Source of the DNA: Fodinibius salinus
Lineage (GTDB): Bacteria > Bacteroidota > Rhodothermia > Balneolales > Balneolaceae
DNA length: 64,000 nt
Reading direction: 5' to 3'
Assembly: GCF_008124865.1 (NCBI RefSeq)
Contig: NZ_VNHY01000002.1
Location: 124,001 to 188,000 of the forward strand
The notes beneath the pieces are model-generated. The model was not told where the DNA came from. It was given only the letters and a program-made list of their open reading frames with translations, and ran no database searches. Position 1 is the first letter of the stretch; the number at the start of each line of letters is the position of its first letter. Shown here piece after piece: positions 34,665-43,421 of this stretch. Position numbers and translations under genes: made by a program.

Positions 34665-35513
34665 ATGGAAGCTATTGACAACATTGATGACATTCGAACC
34701 AAGGTTCGATCTTTAAAAAAACAGGAAAAGTCTGTTGCGTTTGTCCCTACCATGGGCGCCCTTCACGAAGGACATCTTTCACTTTTTCGCCTTGCCCAGC
34801 AACATGCCGATGAGGTGGTTGTTTCCATTTACGTAAATCCTGAGCAGTTTGGCCCCGATGAGGATTTTGATGAATACCCCCGTGAATTGGAAAATGATCT
34901 TGCCAAATGCGAAGAAGAAGGCATCGCAGCCGTATTTGCTCCCTCGGATACCCTTATGTATCCCGGTGAGCAGTTGTTGAGTATCCACATTGATGAACTT
35001 AACAAATACATGGACGGCGGATCACGTCCCGGCTTCTTCGAGGGAATTTTGCTTATCGTTAATAAGTTATTCAATATCATCGGACCGGATATCGCTGTCT
35101 TTGGCCAAAAGGATATTCAGCAGTTTCGCATTCTACAACAGATGGTTAAAGAGTTTAACCATGATATTGAACTTATAATGGGTCCTATACAACGGGCCAA
35201 TGATGGACTGGCGCTAAGCAGCCGTAATGCATATCTGGATGACCAGCAACGCAAGCTGGCTCCCGGTCTTTATCGTTCTCTGCAATATGTAGCCAAGCAA
35301 ATTAAGGAAGGAGCACAAAACGTAGAATTACTGCTTGACCATCAAAAAGATGAATTGCAAGCAAAAGGATTCAAAATTGATTATGTTAACTTGTTTTCGT
35401 TTGAGAAAGTAGCTCCCGTTACAGACCCGAAAGGCAACAATAAATATATTTTAGGCGGAGCCGTTTACCTAGGCGAAACACGTTTAATAGATAATATTAT
35501 TATTGAAAAATAG
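34665..35513 (+). CDS. panC: Pantoate-beta-alanine ligase (pantothenate synthetase)
   Basis: A 282-residue cytosolic enzyme that makes pantothenate from pantoate, beta-alanine and ATP. The ATP motif [20 protein letters not shown] is at residues 26-45. [37 protein letters not shown] and [12 protein letters not shown] (pantoate/ATP contacts and the KMSKS-like loop) follow in the normal order and at normal length. It is directly upstream of panD, which supplies beta-alanine, with 10 bp between stop and ATG, so the two steps are co-expressed. Confidence 0.97.
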   Translation: MEAIDNIDDIRTKVRSLKKQEKSVAFVPTMGALHEGHLSLFRLAQQHADEVVVSIYVNPEQFGPDEDFDEYPRELENDLAKCEEEGIAAVFAPSDTLMYPGEQLLSIHIDELNKYMDGGSRPGFFEGILLIVNKLFNIIGPDIAVFGQKDIQQFRILQQMVKEFNHDIELIMGPIQRANDGLALSSRNAYLDDQQRKLAPGLYRSLQYVAKQIKEGAQNVELLLDHQKDELQAKGFKIDYVNLFSFEKVAPVTDPKGNNKYILGGAVYLGETRLIDNIIIEK

Positions 35514-35523
35514 CCGTACAACT

Positions 35524-35955
35524 ATGAAGCTGACGATGTTCAAATCGAAATTGCACCAAATGAAGGTAACTGAAGCCAATCTTCATTATGAGGGAAGCAT
35601 TACTATTGACCAGCAACTGCTTGATGAAGCGGAGATCCTTCCCTACGAAAAAGTGCAAATCGTAAATATCACCAACGGAGCCCGTCTTGAAACATACACG
35701 ATTCCTGGAGAAGCAGGTTCGCGCGTCTGTTGCTTGAATGGAGCTGCCGCTCGCAAGACAGAAGTCGGGGATCGCATTATCATTATTTCATATGCGGAGA
35801 TGTCGCCCGAGGATGCCGAAGCCCACAAACCTAAGGTGGTTATTGTAGATGAGAATAACGATCCCAAAACCATTGTTGACGAAACCACGCATGGCGATCA
35901 ATATGACTTAAATAATGGCACACTGAGCAATCAAAAGCTGGACCAAGACGTTTAG
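35524..35955 (+). CDS. panD: Aspartate 1-decarboxylase precursor
   Basis: A pyruvoyl-dependent enzyme that makes beta-alanine from aspartate. I start it at the ATG at 35524, giving 143 residues that open [21 protein letters not shown] further Met four codons on is also possible. The autocleavage site is Gly-Ser in [13 protein letters not shown] (about residue 28), where Ser becomes the pyruvoyl group. [21 protein letters not shown] and [19 protein letters not shown] complete the beta-barrel. A C-terminal tail of about 25 residues ([18 protein letters not shown]) is longer than in E. coli. It forms an operon with panC. Confidence 0.96.
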   Translation: MKLTMFKSKLHQMKVTEANLHYEGSITIDQQLLDEAEILPYEKVQIVNITNGARLETYTIPGEAGSRVCCLNGAAARKTEVGDRIIIISYAEMSPEDAEAHKPKVVIVDENNDPKTIVDETTHGDQYDLNNGTLSNQKLDQDV

Positions 35956-36179
35956 CTTCCCATAAAGTTACCCCTCCTCTATCACCGAAGCCTCAAGGGA
36001 GTGTATTCTTGTTGATTTGTTATTTTTTAGTTACCCTTTCAATTATAATATAATCAACGATACTAGATAGGTACTTTTCCTAGAAAAATCCCGGGATAAC
36101 AAAACTACAAAGTAACATTCCTCAGAGAGATTATACTCAAATATCAAGCGAATACATTATTTGATAGCACCTCTTAACC

Positions 36180-37304
36180 ATGAAAATATTTAAGACTACG
36201 CTTCCGCTTACCCTCCTTTTCCTGCTCGTTTTTTACACCTTTGGCTGTAATATGGATCAACCAGAAAAGAACAGGGTTGATAACCATATTTTTGATAAAG
36301 CTGGAATTATCAGCACTTCAGATAAACCTAAGTTTGAATGGCTGCTTGACCTGATACAAAAAGAATCAGGTATCGATATAAAGTGCCTCTTCCTAAAGAC
36401 AATAAGACATACTACGGTTGAAGAGGTAGCCGTAAACAAAATGGATGAATATGGGATAGGCGGCAAAGGGAAGAAGCAACGAGGAATTCTTTTCCTATTC
36501 GTATTAGATAAGCAAAAACTCAGAATAGAAGTAGGCTATGGACTTGAGGCATACTTGCCAGATATATTTGTTGGTTATCTAATTAGAAATCATGCTGATG
36601 CTTTTTTTGAGGCTTCTAACCCAAGCCTGGGGTTAAGACTCTTAATTCGTATTCTTCAACACAGGATCCGTGAAGCTGCCTTAAACAAAAAGTATGACCC
36701 GAGTATACTAGAAAATGGAGTAAAGTTACCACATTTATCAGGCGGCGCCGGGGCATCAAAAAAAGTCGGGACGGACGGTTCGGACCAACCATTTATGGAT
36801 GATCAGTATGACAATGAAGATAAAAAACAATTTGTAGCTACTAACACAGTAAAAGGGACTTTCAATAATTACATTGCCTGGCTTTATGGTCGCAAGTTTG
36901 ATCCAGATGTGGACCTTTTTACGAAAGACAGCATACCAGTTTTAAACAACCTCCCCATGACACCGGCTTATTTTGACTATATCCTCATGATGGTTGTGGG
37001 AAATCAACATAAAATCATCAAGCGTGAGGATTTAGCTATCCTCTATTTCACCGATGATCCGTTGGCTACACCATTATTCTTTAATAAAATAGATGGAAAA
37101 TGGCGAATGAATATAGTAGCTGAAATAAGGAATAGTCAAAACCATGTCGGTGGGGTTTACTCATGGGCATTTAATACTGATAGCAAGGGTGAGTTTACGA
37201 CTACATTTAACGATTTACTTGTCAACATAAGGGGTTATCACCGTTTTAAAGATGGCGACAACAGAGAACTTCCTGTACAAGTTGATATTCAAAAGAATTC
37301 CTAG
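36180..37304 (+). CDS. Lipoprotein with N-terminal TPM domain
   Basis: A 374-residue protein with a lipobox ending at Cys23 (YTFGC), followed by a TPM (YgcG/TPM_phosphatase-type) domain at about residues 35-165: IFDKAGIISTSDKPKFEWLL, VNKMDEYGIGGKGKKQRGIL and LRIEVGYGLEAYLPD. The C-terminal half (HLSGGAGASKKVG, then NNYIAWLYGRKFDPDVDLFT, PLFFNKIDGKWRMNI) is not a family I recognise. TPM domains are seen in membrane-protein quality control (YgcG, TLP18.3/Psb32), and E. coli YgcG is uncharacterised. The expected location is the periplasm, anchored to a membrane. It is 224 bp from panD and 86 bp from a small membrane-protein gene downstream. Confidence 0.8.
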   Translation: MKIFKTTLPLTLLFLLVFYTFGCNMDQPEKNRVDNHIFDKAGIISTSDKPKFEWLLDLIQKESGIDIKCLFLKTIRHTTVEEVAVNKMDEYGIGGKGKKQRGILFLFVLDKQKLRIEVGYGLEAYLPDIFVGYLIRNHADAFFEASNPSLGLRLLIRILQHRIREAALNKKYDPSILENGVKLPHLSGGAGASKKVGTDGSDQPFMDDQYDNEDKKQFVATNTVKGTFNNYIAWLYGRKFDPDVDLFTKDSIPVLNNLPMTPAYFDYILMMVVGNQHKIIKREDLAILYFTDDPLATPLFFNKIDGKWRMNIVAEIRNSQNHVGGVYSWAFNTDSKGEFTTTFNDLLVNIRGYHRFKDGDNRELPVQVDIQKNS

Positions 37305-37390
37305 CCTCCAAAAACAACAGGAATCTTTGAAATACTTCGACTATAGTATTTAGCCTTTAAAAAGTTAATTACAGTTCAAAAAAAGAGAAG

Positions 37391-37582
37391 ATGAAGAAAA
37401 AAATACTTAGCGTTATTGGTGCTATTTGGGGAGCAGGAATTATCATTAACTGGTTTCTTTCCAATCCCTCTAATGGGAATACTGCATATGAATCCGGGCA
37501 AATCGGTGCCGTATTGATTGGAGCCTTTTTACTTATTTTCAGTATCTACTCCTATTTTAAAGAACCTAAAGATTCTTCTTAA
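37391..37582 (+). CDS. Small membrane protein of unknown function
   Basis: A 63-residue protein with two membrane segments (residues 5-23 KILSVIGAIWGAGIIINWF and about 38-55 IGAVLIGAFLLIFSIYSYF) separated by a polar loop (NPSNGNTAYESGQ) and ending KEPKDSS. The hydrophobic pattern and a purine-rich stretch before the ATG (AAAAAGAGAAG) support it as a real gene. No family is recognised. It follows the TPM-domain lipoprotein gene and may be co-expressed with it. Confidence 0.6.
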   Translation: MKKKILSVIGAIWGAGIIINWFLSNPSNGNTAYESGQIGAVLIGAFLLIFSIYSYFKEPKDSS

Positions 37583-37677
37583 ACCAACAGAGATAAAAAC
37601 AACCATTTTGCTAATCTCACTAAGCTATCCCAAGCATCCACGCTTGAGATAGCAGAGTGATATGTCCGGCAATATTT

Positions 37678-39048
37678 CTAGCTGTGCTCAGGAAGTAGCT
37701 CAAAGAACTTCGCCGAGGTGCGAATACCGCGGTAGAAATCCTTCAGCGCAAACTTTTCGTTGGGAGAATGAATGGCATCACTGTTGAGACCAAAACCCAT
37801 CAAAATAGATTGGGCGCCTAGCACTTTCTGGAAGTCAGCCACAATCGGAATAGAACCACCTTCTCGGGTAAACAGCGGCTCTATGCCATAAACTTCTTCA
37901 AAAGCATCAGCCGCAGCCTGCAGTCCATAAAAAGAAAGATCCGTAATGGCCGGATGACCGCCGTGATGTTCAGTAACCTCCACACTCACCGTATCTGGCG
38001 CCAGTGATTCAACATGTTTTTTAAACAGCTTGGCAATTTTCTTAGGGTCCTGGTCAGGCACCAATCGCATACTCACTTTTGCACCCGCCTTGGCCGGCAG
38101 CACCGTCTTAGCACCTTCTCCCTGGTAGCCGCTCCACATGCCATTTACATCCAAGGTGGGACGCGCCGAAGTGCGCTCCAGTGTATTATATCCTTTTTCA
38201 CCTTTCAAGGCCGCAAGACCCAGCTTTTCTTTGTATTCTTCTTCATCAAACGGCAGCTGGCGATAGGTTTCGCGATCATCTTCAGAAAGCTCAATCACAT
38301 CATCATAAAAACCATCAATCTGGATAACGCCGTCTTCATCTTTAAGCTGAGAAATAATATCAGAAAGTACATTAGCAGGATTATCAACCGCACCACCGTA
38401 AACACCGGAGTGCAAATCACGATTGGGGCCCTGGATTTCCACCTCCATGTAAGCCAACCCGCGCAATCCATAGGTGATAGAGGGTGTATCTTCGGCAAAC
38501 ATGGCGGTATCAGAAATCAGTACCATGTCGCATTCCAGTAGATCTTTATGTTCTTCGATAAAAGGCACCAAATGAGGGGAACCAATTTCTTCTTCACCCT
38601 CAAAGATAAATTTAATATTGACTGGGAAATCAGTATCCGACCTCAGGTACGACTCCAGCGCTTTTACATGAGTAAAAGACTGGCCTTTATCATCACTGGC
38701 ACCTCGGGCATAAATATCTCCTTCGCGCATCGTGGGCTCAAAGGGCGGGGTCTCCCAGAGATCCATGGGATCGGGCGGCTGCACGTCATAGTGACCGTAA
38801 ACCAATACCGTGGGTTTAGACTCATCAGTAATCAGTTCTCCATAGGCAATAGGATTACCGTCAGTCTCAAAAAGCTCGGTACGGTCCAAATCAAGCGACG
38901 ATAATTTATCAAGGATATAATTGGCTGCATCTTTGACATCATTTTTATAATCAGAATCGGTACTGATGCTGGGAATGCGCAGAAAATCAAAAAGTTCTGC
39001 TTTAAAGCGTTCTTTATTCGAATCTATATAATCAGAAACGTTAGACAT
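37678..39048 (-). CDS. M20-family dipeptidase
   Basis: A 456-residue cytosolic zinc peptidase. The first metal-binding motif is VLVYGHYDVQPPDPMDLWETP (His near residue 80). ARGASDDKGQ supplies the bridging Asp, and FEGEEEIGSPHLVPF contains the general-base Glu pair. A lid domain follows (LHSGVYGGAVDNPANVLS), and the C-terminal part has TREGGSIPIVADFQ and the last His in NSDAIHSPNEKFAL. This layout matches M20/M25/M40 dipeptidases such as CNDP2-like or PepV-related enzymes, which split di- and short peptides. It stands as a single gene with an inverted-repeat element upstream. Confidence 0.93.
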   Translation of the reverse strand: MSNVSDYIDSNKERFKAELFDFLRIPSISTDSDYKNDVKDAANYILDKLSSLDLDRTELFETDGNPIAYGELITDESKPTVLVYGHYDVQPPDPMDLWETPPFEPTMREGDIYARGASDDKGQSFTHVKALESYLRSDTDFPVNIKFIFEGEEEIGSPHLVPFIEEHKDLLECDMVLISDTAMFAEDTPSITYGLRGLAYMEVEIQGPNRDLHSGVYGGAVDNPANVLSDIISQLKDEDGVIQIDGFYDDVIELSEDDRETYRQLPFDEEEYKEKLGLAALKGEKGYNTLERTSARPTLDVNGMWSGYQGEGAKTVLPAKAGAKVSMRLVPDQDPKKIAKLFKKHVESLAPDTVSVEVTEHHGGHPAITDLSFYGLQAAADAFEEVYGIEPLFTREGGSIPIVADFQKVLGAQSILMGFGLNSDAIHSPNEKFALKDFYRGIRTSAKFFELLPEHS

Positions 39049-39068
39049 AGTAAGTTTTTATATTATCA

Positions 39069-39120
39069 TTGCATATTTCGTATTGCGTATAACGAATGAT
39101 ACGCATTACGAATTATGCAT
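39069..39120. repeat. REP-like 22-bp-arm inverted repeat
   Basis: Arms at 39069-39090 and 39099-39120 pair at 19 of 22 positions around an 8-nt loop (AACGAATG). The arm core is TTCGTATTGCGTAT. It lies in the 80-bp gap between the batE stop and the dipeptidase start, so it may also terminate the minus-strand bat transcript. Its form recalls intergenic REP/MITE palindromes. Confidence 0.65.
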
Positions 39121-39128
39121 AGCTGATG

Positions 39129-39914
39129 TCAAAGTGTACGAATATCACTGCTTTGAATCCATCCATACAGGCCGTTACTCATTCGCACATACGACCATTG
39201 GTTGACCTTTCGACTACGATGGTGATCCACAGTAAAAGTATAGCCCTCAAAAGATTGACTGATCAACGAAGCATCTTGCTGTGGATTTTCAAGCACTGGC
39301 GCCTGTTCGGTGACCATCACCGCTTTACTATATCTATTGTCTACATAATCAGTGTAAAAACTACAGCTGATCAAGAGCAGCGAAACGACCACCGTGGATA
39401 AACCAAAAATACGCAATAGTCCGGGATACCATTCCACAAACCAGCGAACCACATAAAGAATAACACCAATATTCAATAAGAGGATACCTATCAGCAAAAT
39501 ATTGGAAGCTCCAATATTATGGCGAAGCCAATCCACAGCCACATTCCAGGGAAATTTAGGCAGTACCGCCGACTGCCGGCTAAACCTCGATTCTACAAAT
39601 TGCAACCCTTCTTTAGCCTCTGACTCAGTTTCTTCAAAACGCGATGCCTTCAGCAAATAATACTTGGCTTTGCCGAGAGAGTCCACCCGCTCATAGGCAA
39701 CACCCATATTCAAAAATAGCGCCCCAGAGACAGTATTGTCATCTTCCAGCTGCTTATACAACGATAGTGCCTTGCTGTAATTGGCAGACTGCAACTGCTG
39801 GTTAGCACGATCGAACACAGCTTGCGGCTGCTGACTTTTTGCAACGCTGACACACCCCAAAAAGAACACAGCTGACAAAAAAATATTAGAAAAGAAACGC
39901 GATCGAGCTACCAT
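39129..39914 (-). CDS. BatE-like protein (TPR plus SH3-like domain)
   Basis: A 261-residue protein with an N-terminal signal/anchor (FSNIFLSAVFFLGCVSVAKS), two to three TPRs (residues about 30-110: FDRANQQLQSANYSKALSLY, LFLNMGVAYERVDSLGKAKYYLL), two membrane helices (about 130-185) and a C-terminal SH3-like fold (APVLENPQQDASLISQSFEGY, NQWSYVRMSNGLYGWI). This architecture is that of BatE in the Bacteroides aerotolerance operon. Its start abuts the batD stop (overlap of one base). It is the last gene of the batC-batD-batE run. Its molecular function is not established. Confidence 0.85.
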   Translation of the reverse strand: MVARSRFFSNIFLSAVFFLGCVSVAKSQQPQAVFDRANQQLQSANYSKALSLYKQLEDDNTVSGALFLNMGVAYERVDSLGKAKYYLLKASRFEETESEAKEGLQFVESRFSRQSAVLPKFPWNVAVDWLRHNIGASNILLIGILLLNIGVILYVVRWFVEWYPGLLRIFGLSTVVVSLLLISCSFYTDYVDNRYSKAVMVTEQAPVLENPQQDASLISQSFEGYTFTVDHHRSRKVNQWSYVRMSNGLYGWIQSSDIRTL

Positions 39915-41686
39915 TATAATACTTTTTTCAATTTTTCGAGCGTACTTTCGGCCAGACCTACATGCGATTTCAAATATGCATGCGAACTGTCGGGAGCATA
40001 ACTAATAGATGCGCATTTATCCAATAGCATACGTACATTTTTAATAAGATTTTGATCTACATTATTGTCCGCAAGCGCATCAACATAATCTGCATTAGAG
40101 AGACCGGCCTGCGGCAAATTGAGGCGATCACTTATAAATCCGGTAAGTGCTTTTTGCAGCATATTATACGCTTCTTTGATATTACCATTTTTGGATCTGC
40201 TGATAGCTTCCTGTAGTCGATCATGCGCCTTTTCGGTTGCTTGTTGCGAACGGGCAAAAGCTTGATCAGTATTCATTTTTTCGATATATGACTTTTGCCA
40301 GTAACCGACTCCAAAAATAATTAACGGGAACAGCCCCCCAACCCAAAACCACCAGCTACTAACCAAAGTTACTGAAGTAGGTGTAATCCATGATGCAAGT
40401 CCGGTAACAGGCCGTACAGGAAACTCTTGCTGACTATTTGATGCTACTGCAGCATCGGGATTAGCAGCCACTTCAAAGTTAATTTCTGACAGTGTTGTGG
40501 TAATATATTTATTTTGTGAAGGGTTAAAGTATGAAACCTTATGAGCCGGAATGGTATAGCTGCCGGGAGATCGTGCAATCACGACATCAGTAAATGTCTT
40601 GCGTCCGCTAATTTTATGATCTTTGCGATCGAGTGTGGAATTTTGCTGTGGCTCATACACTTCCAGTCCGTCAGGCAGCTGGTATTCAGGCTTAGTTATC
40701 AGCGGGATATTGCCGGTTCCCTCAATCCGGGTAGTTAGCTCAACGGTCTCTCCAACCTTTGTGCTGTTGGTATTTATAAAACGAGAAATATTAAAAAATC
40801 CGACTGCTCCCAAGTAATTACTATCGTCCGCATCAGGAACAGATTTAACAGTCAACTTAAGCGGATCGCTGCTTAACTCAACCTTACGCCTATTGCCTGA
40901 ACCGAAGAAACTACTAAATGGATTGCCACTGCCTCTCCCTGACTGTACGGACACAATAATTTCATAGGGACTAATTTCTAGTTCTCCCGCCTTAGTGGGG
41001 AAAAGAGAAAACTGCAGCAGTCGCGCTTTGCGATAACGGACACCGTCAATTACAGTTGAAGAGGCTTGGGGACGACTTGCATTCTTAAGTTCTTCCTTCC
41101 AAAAACCTTCAGCCTTCCAGCCCGGCACCGGTTGATAAGAACTAACTTCCAGCCCATCCTTAAAAAAGAGAATAACATCAGCTATAATTTGCTGTCCCGT
41201 AACGGGTTTCTGATCAGAAACCTCCATCTTCAGAAAAATTTCCGGCTGACCAGAACTGCCCGACTCCGCCGCTTTATTACGATCAATAATTTCAATATCA
41301 ATGGGATCAGTCTGATACGTGTTACCATCAATGGTTATACTGGCCGAGGGAATTTGATACGCACCTTTATTCTGCGCCGTCAAATAGTAGGTATAGGTAT
41401 AACTGGTACTGCTTTGTCCATTTACATAGCTGTAACTTCGAGAAGTAGAAGGAGTATTGCTGAGCAGGCGCACCCCCTCAAATTCGGGCAACTGTGGGCG
41501 GGATACATCATTAAAGTTACCACTTATTTTTACTGAAAACTTAACACGTTCTCCGTGATAAATGGTCGTTTGTGAAACACTGGCACTCACCGACACCGAA
41601 GACTGAGCATGCGCCGAGTCAAAAATTGCTCCTAACAGACAGAGCCCGAAAAGAAATATCCCAAACCGTTTACCAATCCTTCTCAT
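39914..41686 (-). CDS. BatD-family protein
   Basis: I start it at the ATG at 41686-41684, giving a standard signal peptide (MRRIGKRFGIFLFGLCLLGAIFDSAHAQ) and about 590 residues. A longer frame from 41755 would overlap batC by 86 bp. The mature part has repeated immunoglobulin-like beta domains (VSASVSQTTIYHGERVKFSV, KMEVSDQKPVTGQQIIADVI, FINTNSTKVGETVELTTRIEG), one C-terminal membrane helix (WFWVGGLFPLIIFGVGYW) and a cytosolic helical tail. This matches the BatD (oxygen tolerance) family of exported scaffold-like proteins. It overlaps the end of batC by 17 bp, so translation is coupled. Confidence 0.9.
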   Translation of the reverse strand: MRRIGKRFGIFLFGLCLLGAIFDSAHAQSSVSVSASVSQTTIYHGERVKFSVKISGNFNDVSRPQLPEFEGVRLLSNTPSTSRSYSYVNGQSSTSYTYTYYLTAQNKGAYQIPSASITIDGNTYQTDPIDIEIIDRNKAAESGSSGQPEIFLKMEVSDQKPVTGQQIIADVILFFKDGLEVSSYQPVPGWKAEGFWKEELKNASRPQASSTVIDGVRYRKARLLQFSLFPTKAGELEISPYEIIVSVQSGRGSGNPFSSFFGSGNRRKVELSSDPLKLTVKSVPDADDSNYLGAVGFFNISRFINTNSTKVGETVELTTRIEGTGNIPLITKPEYQLPDGLEVYEPQQNSTLDRKDHKISGRKTFTDVVIARSPGSYTIPAHKVSYFNPSQNKYITTTLSEINFEVAANPDAAVASNSQQEFPVRPVTGLASWITPTSVTLVSSWWFWVGGLFPLIIFGVGYWQKSYIEKMNTDQAFARSQQATEKAHDRLQEAISRSKNGNIKEAYNMLQKALTGFISDRLNLPQAGLSNADYVDALADNNVDQNLIKNVRMLLDKCASISYAPDSSHAYLKSHVGLAESTLEKLKKVL

Positions 41687-42407
41687 TCTTACTCTTGCTG
41701 GACTTTGATTTCTTTTTCTTAAACTGTTGCAACAACTTCTTTTCTTTTTGCTCAAGAGCCTTCAAAATCTTTTCTGCCTCTGCCTGACTTACCTTCTGTG
41801 GCTGTTTTTGTTGCTTTTTCTGTTTCTGGTTCTCTTGTTTTTGCTTATTCTGCTGCTGCTTCTGTTTATTTTGCTGTTGCTTATTCTTCTGATTCTTTTT
41901 CTGTTGGTCCTTATTCTGTTCTTGCTGGTCCTTCTTTTGCTGATCCTTATTTTGTTGTTGGTTCTTCTTGTTCTGATTCTTTTTATTCTTCTGATTATCC
42001 TGCTTTTTCTTGAGGGCCAGCTCAAAATTATGCTTGGCATCGCTGTCGGCATTCATATGGCGCAACGACTGCTTATAATACTCTGATGCTTTTTCCCATT
42101 TTTTATCCTTAGCTAATACATTGCCAATGTTATAATTAGCCCGCGCCTTATCCTTCGGACCATCAACCATTGTTTTATATTGCTCAAAGGTACGAATAGC
42201 TTCTTCGGATTTACCTGCCTTGGCCTGTGCATTAGCTAGATTAAAAAATAGTTTTGCATTCTTGGGATTGGCATCTATTGCCTTTTTATAAAGGGTTATT
42301 GCTTCTTCATAATTGGCGTTTTCATAAGCTTCATTAGCCTTTCGCGCATTATCAGAAACAGCACCAGTCAACAAAAAGGCAATAAACAAGATTAAAAAAT
42401 ATCTCAT
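41670..42407 (-). CDS. BatC-like TPR protein with Lys/Gln/Asn-rich tail
   Basis: A 245-residue protein with a signal peptide (MRYFLILFIAFLLTGAVS), then three TPRs (residues about 20-130: ANEAYENANYEEAITLYKKA, NAKLFFNLANAQAKAGKSEE, KWEKASEYYKQSL). A low-complexity segment of about 70 residues follows, made almost only of Lys, Gln and Asn, then a short coiled-coil-like end (AEAEKILKALEQKEKKLLQQF). BatC proteins of the aerotolerance cluster have the same TPR-plus-low-complexity plan. It follows yebC by 62 bp and overlaps batD. The repeat is highly charged and at DNA level is a purine-rich microsatellite-like tract that could slip. Confidence 0.85.
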   Translation of the reverse strand: MRYFLILFIAFLLTGAVSDNARKANEAYENANYEEAITLYKKAIDANPKNAKLFFNLANAQAKAGKSEEAIRTFEQYKTMVDGPKDKARANYNIGNVLAKDKKWEKASEYYKQSLRHMNADSDAKHNFELALKKKQDNQKNKKNQNKKNQQQNKDQQKKDQQEQNKDQQKKNQKNKQQQNKQKQQQNKQKQENQKQKKQQKQPQKVSQAEAEKILKALEQKEKKLLQQFKKKKSKSSKSKNEKDW

Positions 42408-42469
42408 ACTATTCTGTAATTTTAAGTTTGCCTAATATAACGAGCAAAAGCCGCTGAAGATTGTAGCCA

Positions 42470-43231
42470 TTAATCCATGTTTTCGGCAATTTCCAGCGTT
42501 TTTTTATCCATTTTCATATTTGTAAACACATTTGATACGTCATCATTATCTTCAAACTTTTCCATCAGTTTAAAGTTCGATTCAGCCACATTCGGCTCCA
42601 CGGCTACATCCGTCATGGGAATGCGAATAAGTTCGGCCGACTCAATATCATACTCCATCTCTTCAAGCTCTTCACGTACGTCGTACATGCTTTCACGACT
42701 AGTCGTCACGTTAAAAAACTCACCTTCAGTATCAATTTCTTCGGCCCCGGCATCTATAGCATTAAGCATAAATTCTTCCTCATCATGATCATCACTTTTA
42801 ACGCGAATCATTCCTTTTTGTTCAAAAAGATAATCCACCGATCCATCGGTACCCAAATTACCACCATGTGTTGAAAAAATGTGCCGTATATCACCTACAG
42901 TTCTGTTGTAATTATTGGTCGTCACCTCAATAAAATAGGCAATACCTCCTGGACCGTATCCCTCGTAGGTAGCATCTTCGTATTTTCCGTCTCCTTCATC
43001 AAGTTCACCCGTTCCCTTTTTTATGGCACGCTCTATATTATCCTTGGGAACGTTGTCACTTTTGGCATTGTCAATAGCCGTATCCAGACGGGGATTCATC
43101 TCTGGATCGCCACCACCTTCACGAGCTGCTACCGTAATTTCACGCAGGTGTTTATTAAATAACTTATTCCGCTTTTTGTCTTCTTTGGCCTTTTTATGCT
43201 TAATATTTGACCACTTGGAATGACCCGCCAT
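42470..43231 (-). CDS. YebC/PmpR-family protein (TACO1 family)
   Basis: A 253-residue protein with the family start MAGHSKWSNIKHKKAKEDKK, the middle GYGPGGIAYFIEVTTNNYNRTVGDIRHIFSTHGG and the acidic C-terminal domain (DAGAEEIDTEGEFFNVTTS). Length and motifs are canonical for YebC, long annotated as a transcription regulator and more recently linked in some bacteria to relief of ribosome stalling at proline stretches. It is cytosolic. It is the first gene of the run that continues into batC-batD-batE. Confidence 0.95.
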   Translation of the reverse strand: MAGHSKWSNIKHKKAKEDKKRNKLFNKHLREITVAAREGGGDPEMNPRLDTAIDNAKSDNVPKDNIERAIKKGTGELDEGDGKYEDATYEGYGPGGIAYFIEVTTNNYNRTVGDIRHIFSTHGGNLGTDGSVDYLFEQKGMIRVKSDDHDEEEFMLNAIDAGAEEIDTEGEFFNVTTSRESMYDVREELEEMEYDIESAELIRIPMTDVAVEPNVAESNFKLMEKFEDNDDVSNVFTNMKMDKKTLEIAENMD

Positions 43232-43421
43232 AATGAAAATACTTTGTTTTAAGTGTATGGTAAAAATACTGTATTTTCAGCAATAATCTACAAGCACATA
43301 AGCTTAAATATAACAGATAACAACCGTTGCACCTAATAGCCTGCAATGGAAATGAGAATGGAATTTATTTTGTTAGCTAGCGTAGAGAACTATCTTTTCA
43401 GCCAATTTATTTACTGATATA

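Noticed and set aside
39914-41755. Longer BatD start at 41755
   Set aside because: It would add 23 Arg/Ser-rich residues before a clean signal peptide and overlap batC by 86 bp.
41727-42086. A very hydrophobic Leu-rich plus-strand frame
   Set aside because: It is the mirror of the Lys/Gln/Asn-rich BatC tail, where CAG/AAG-type codons read as CTG/CTT in reverse.
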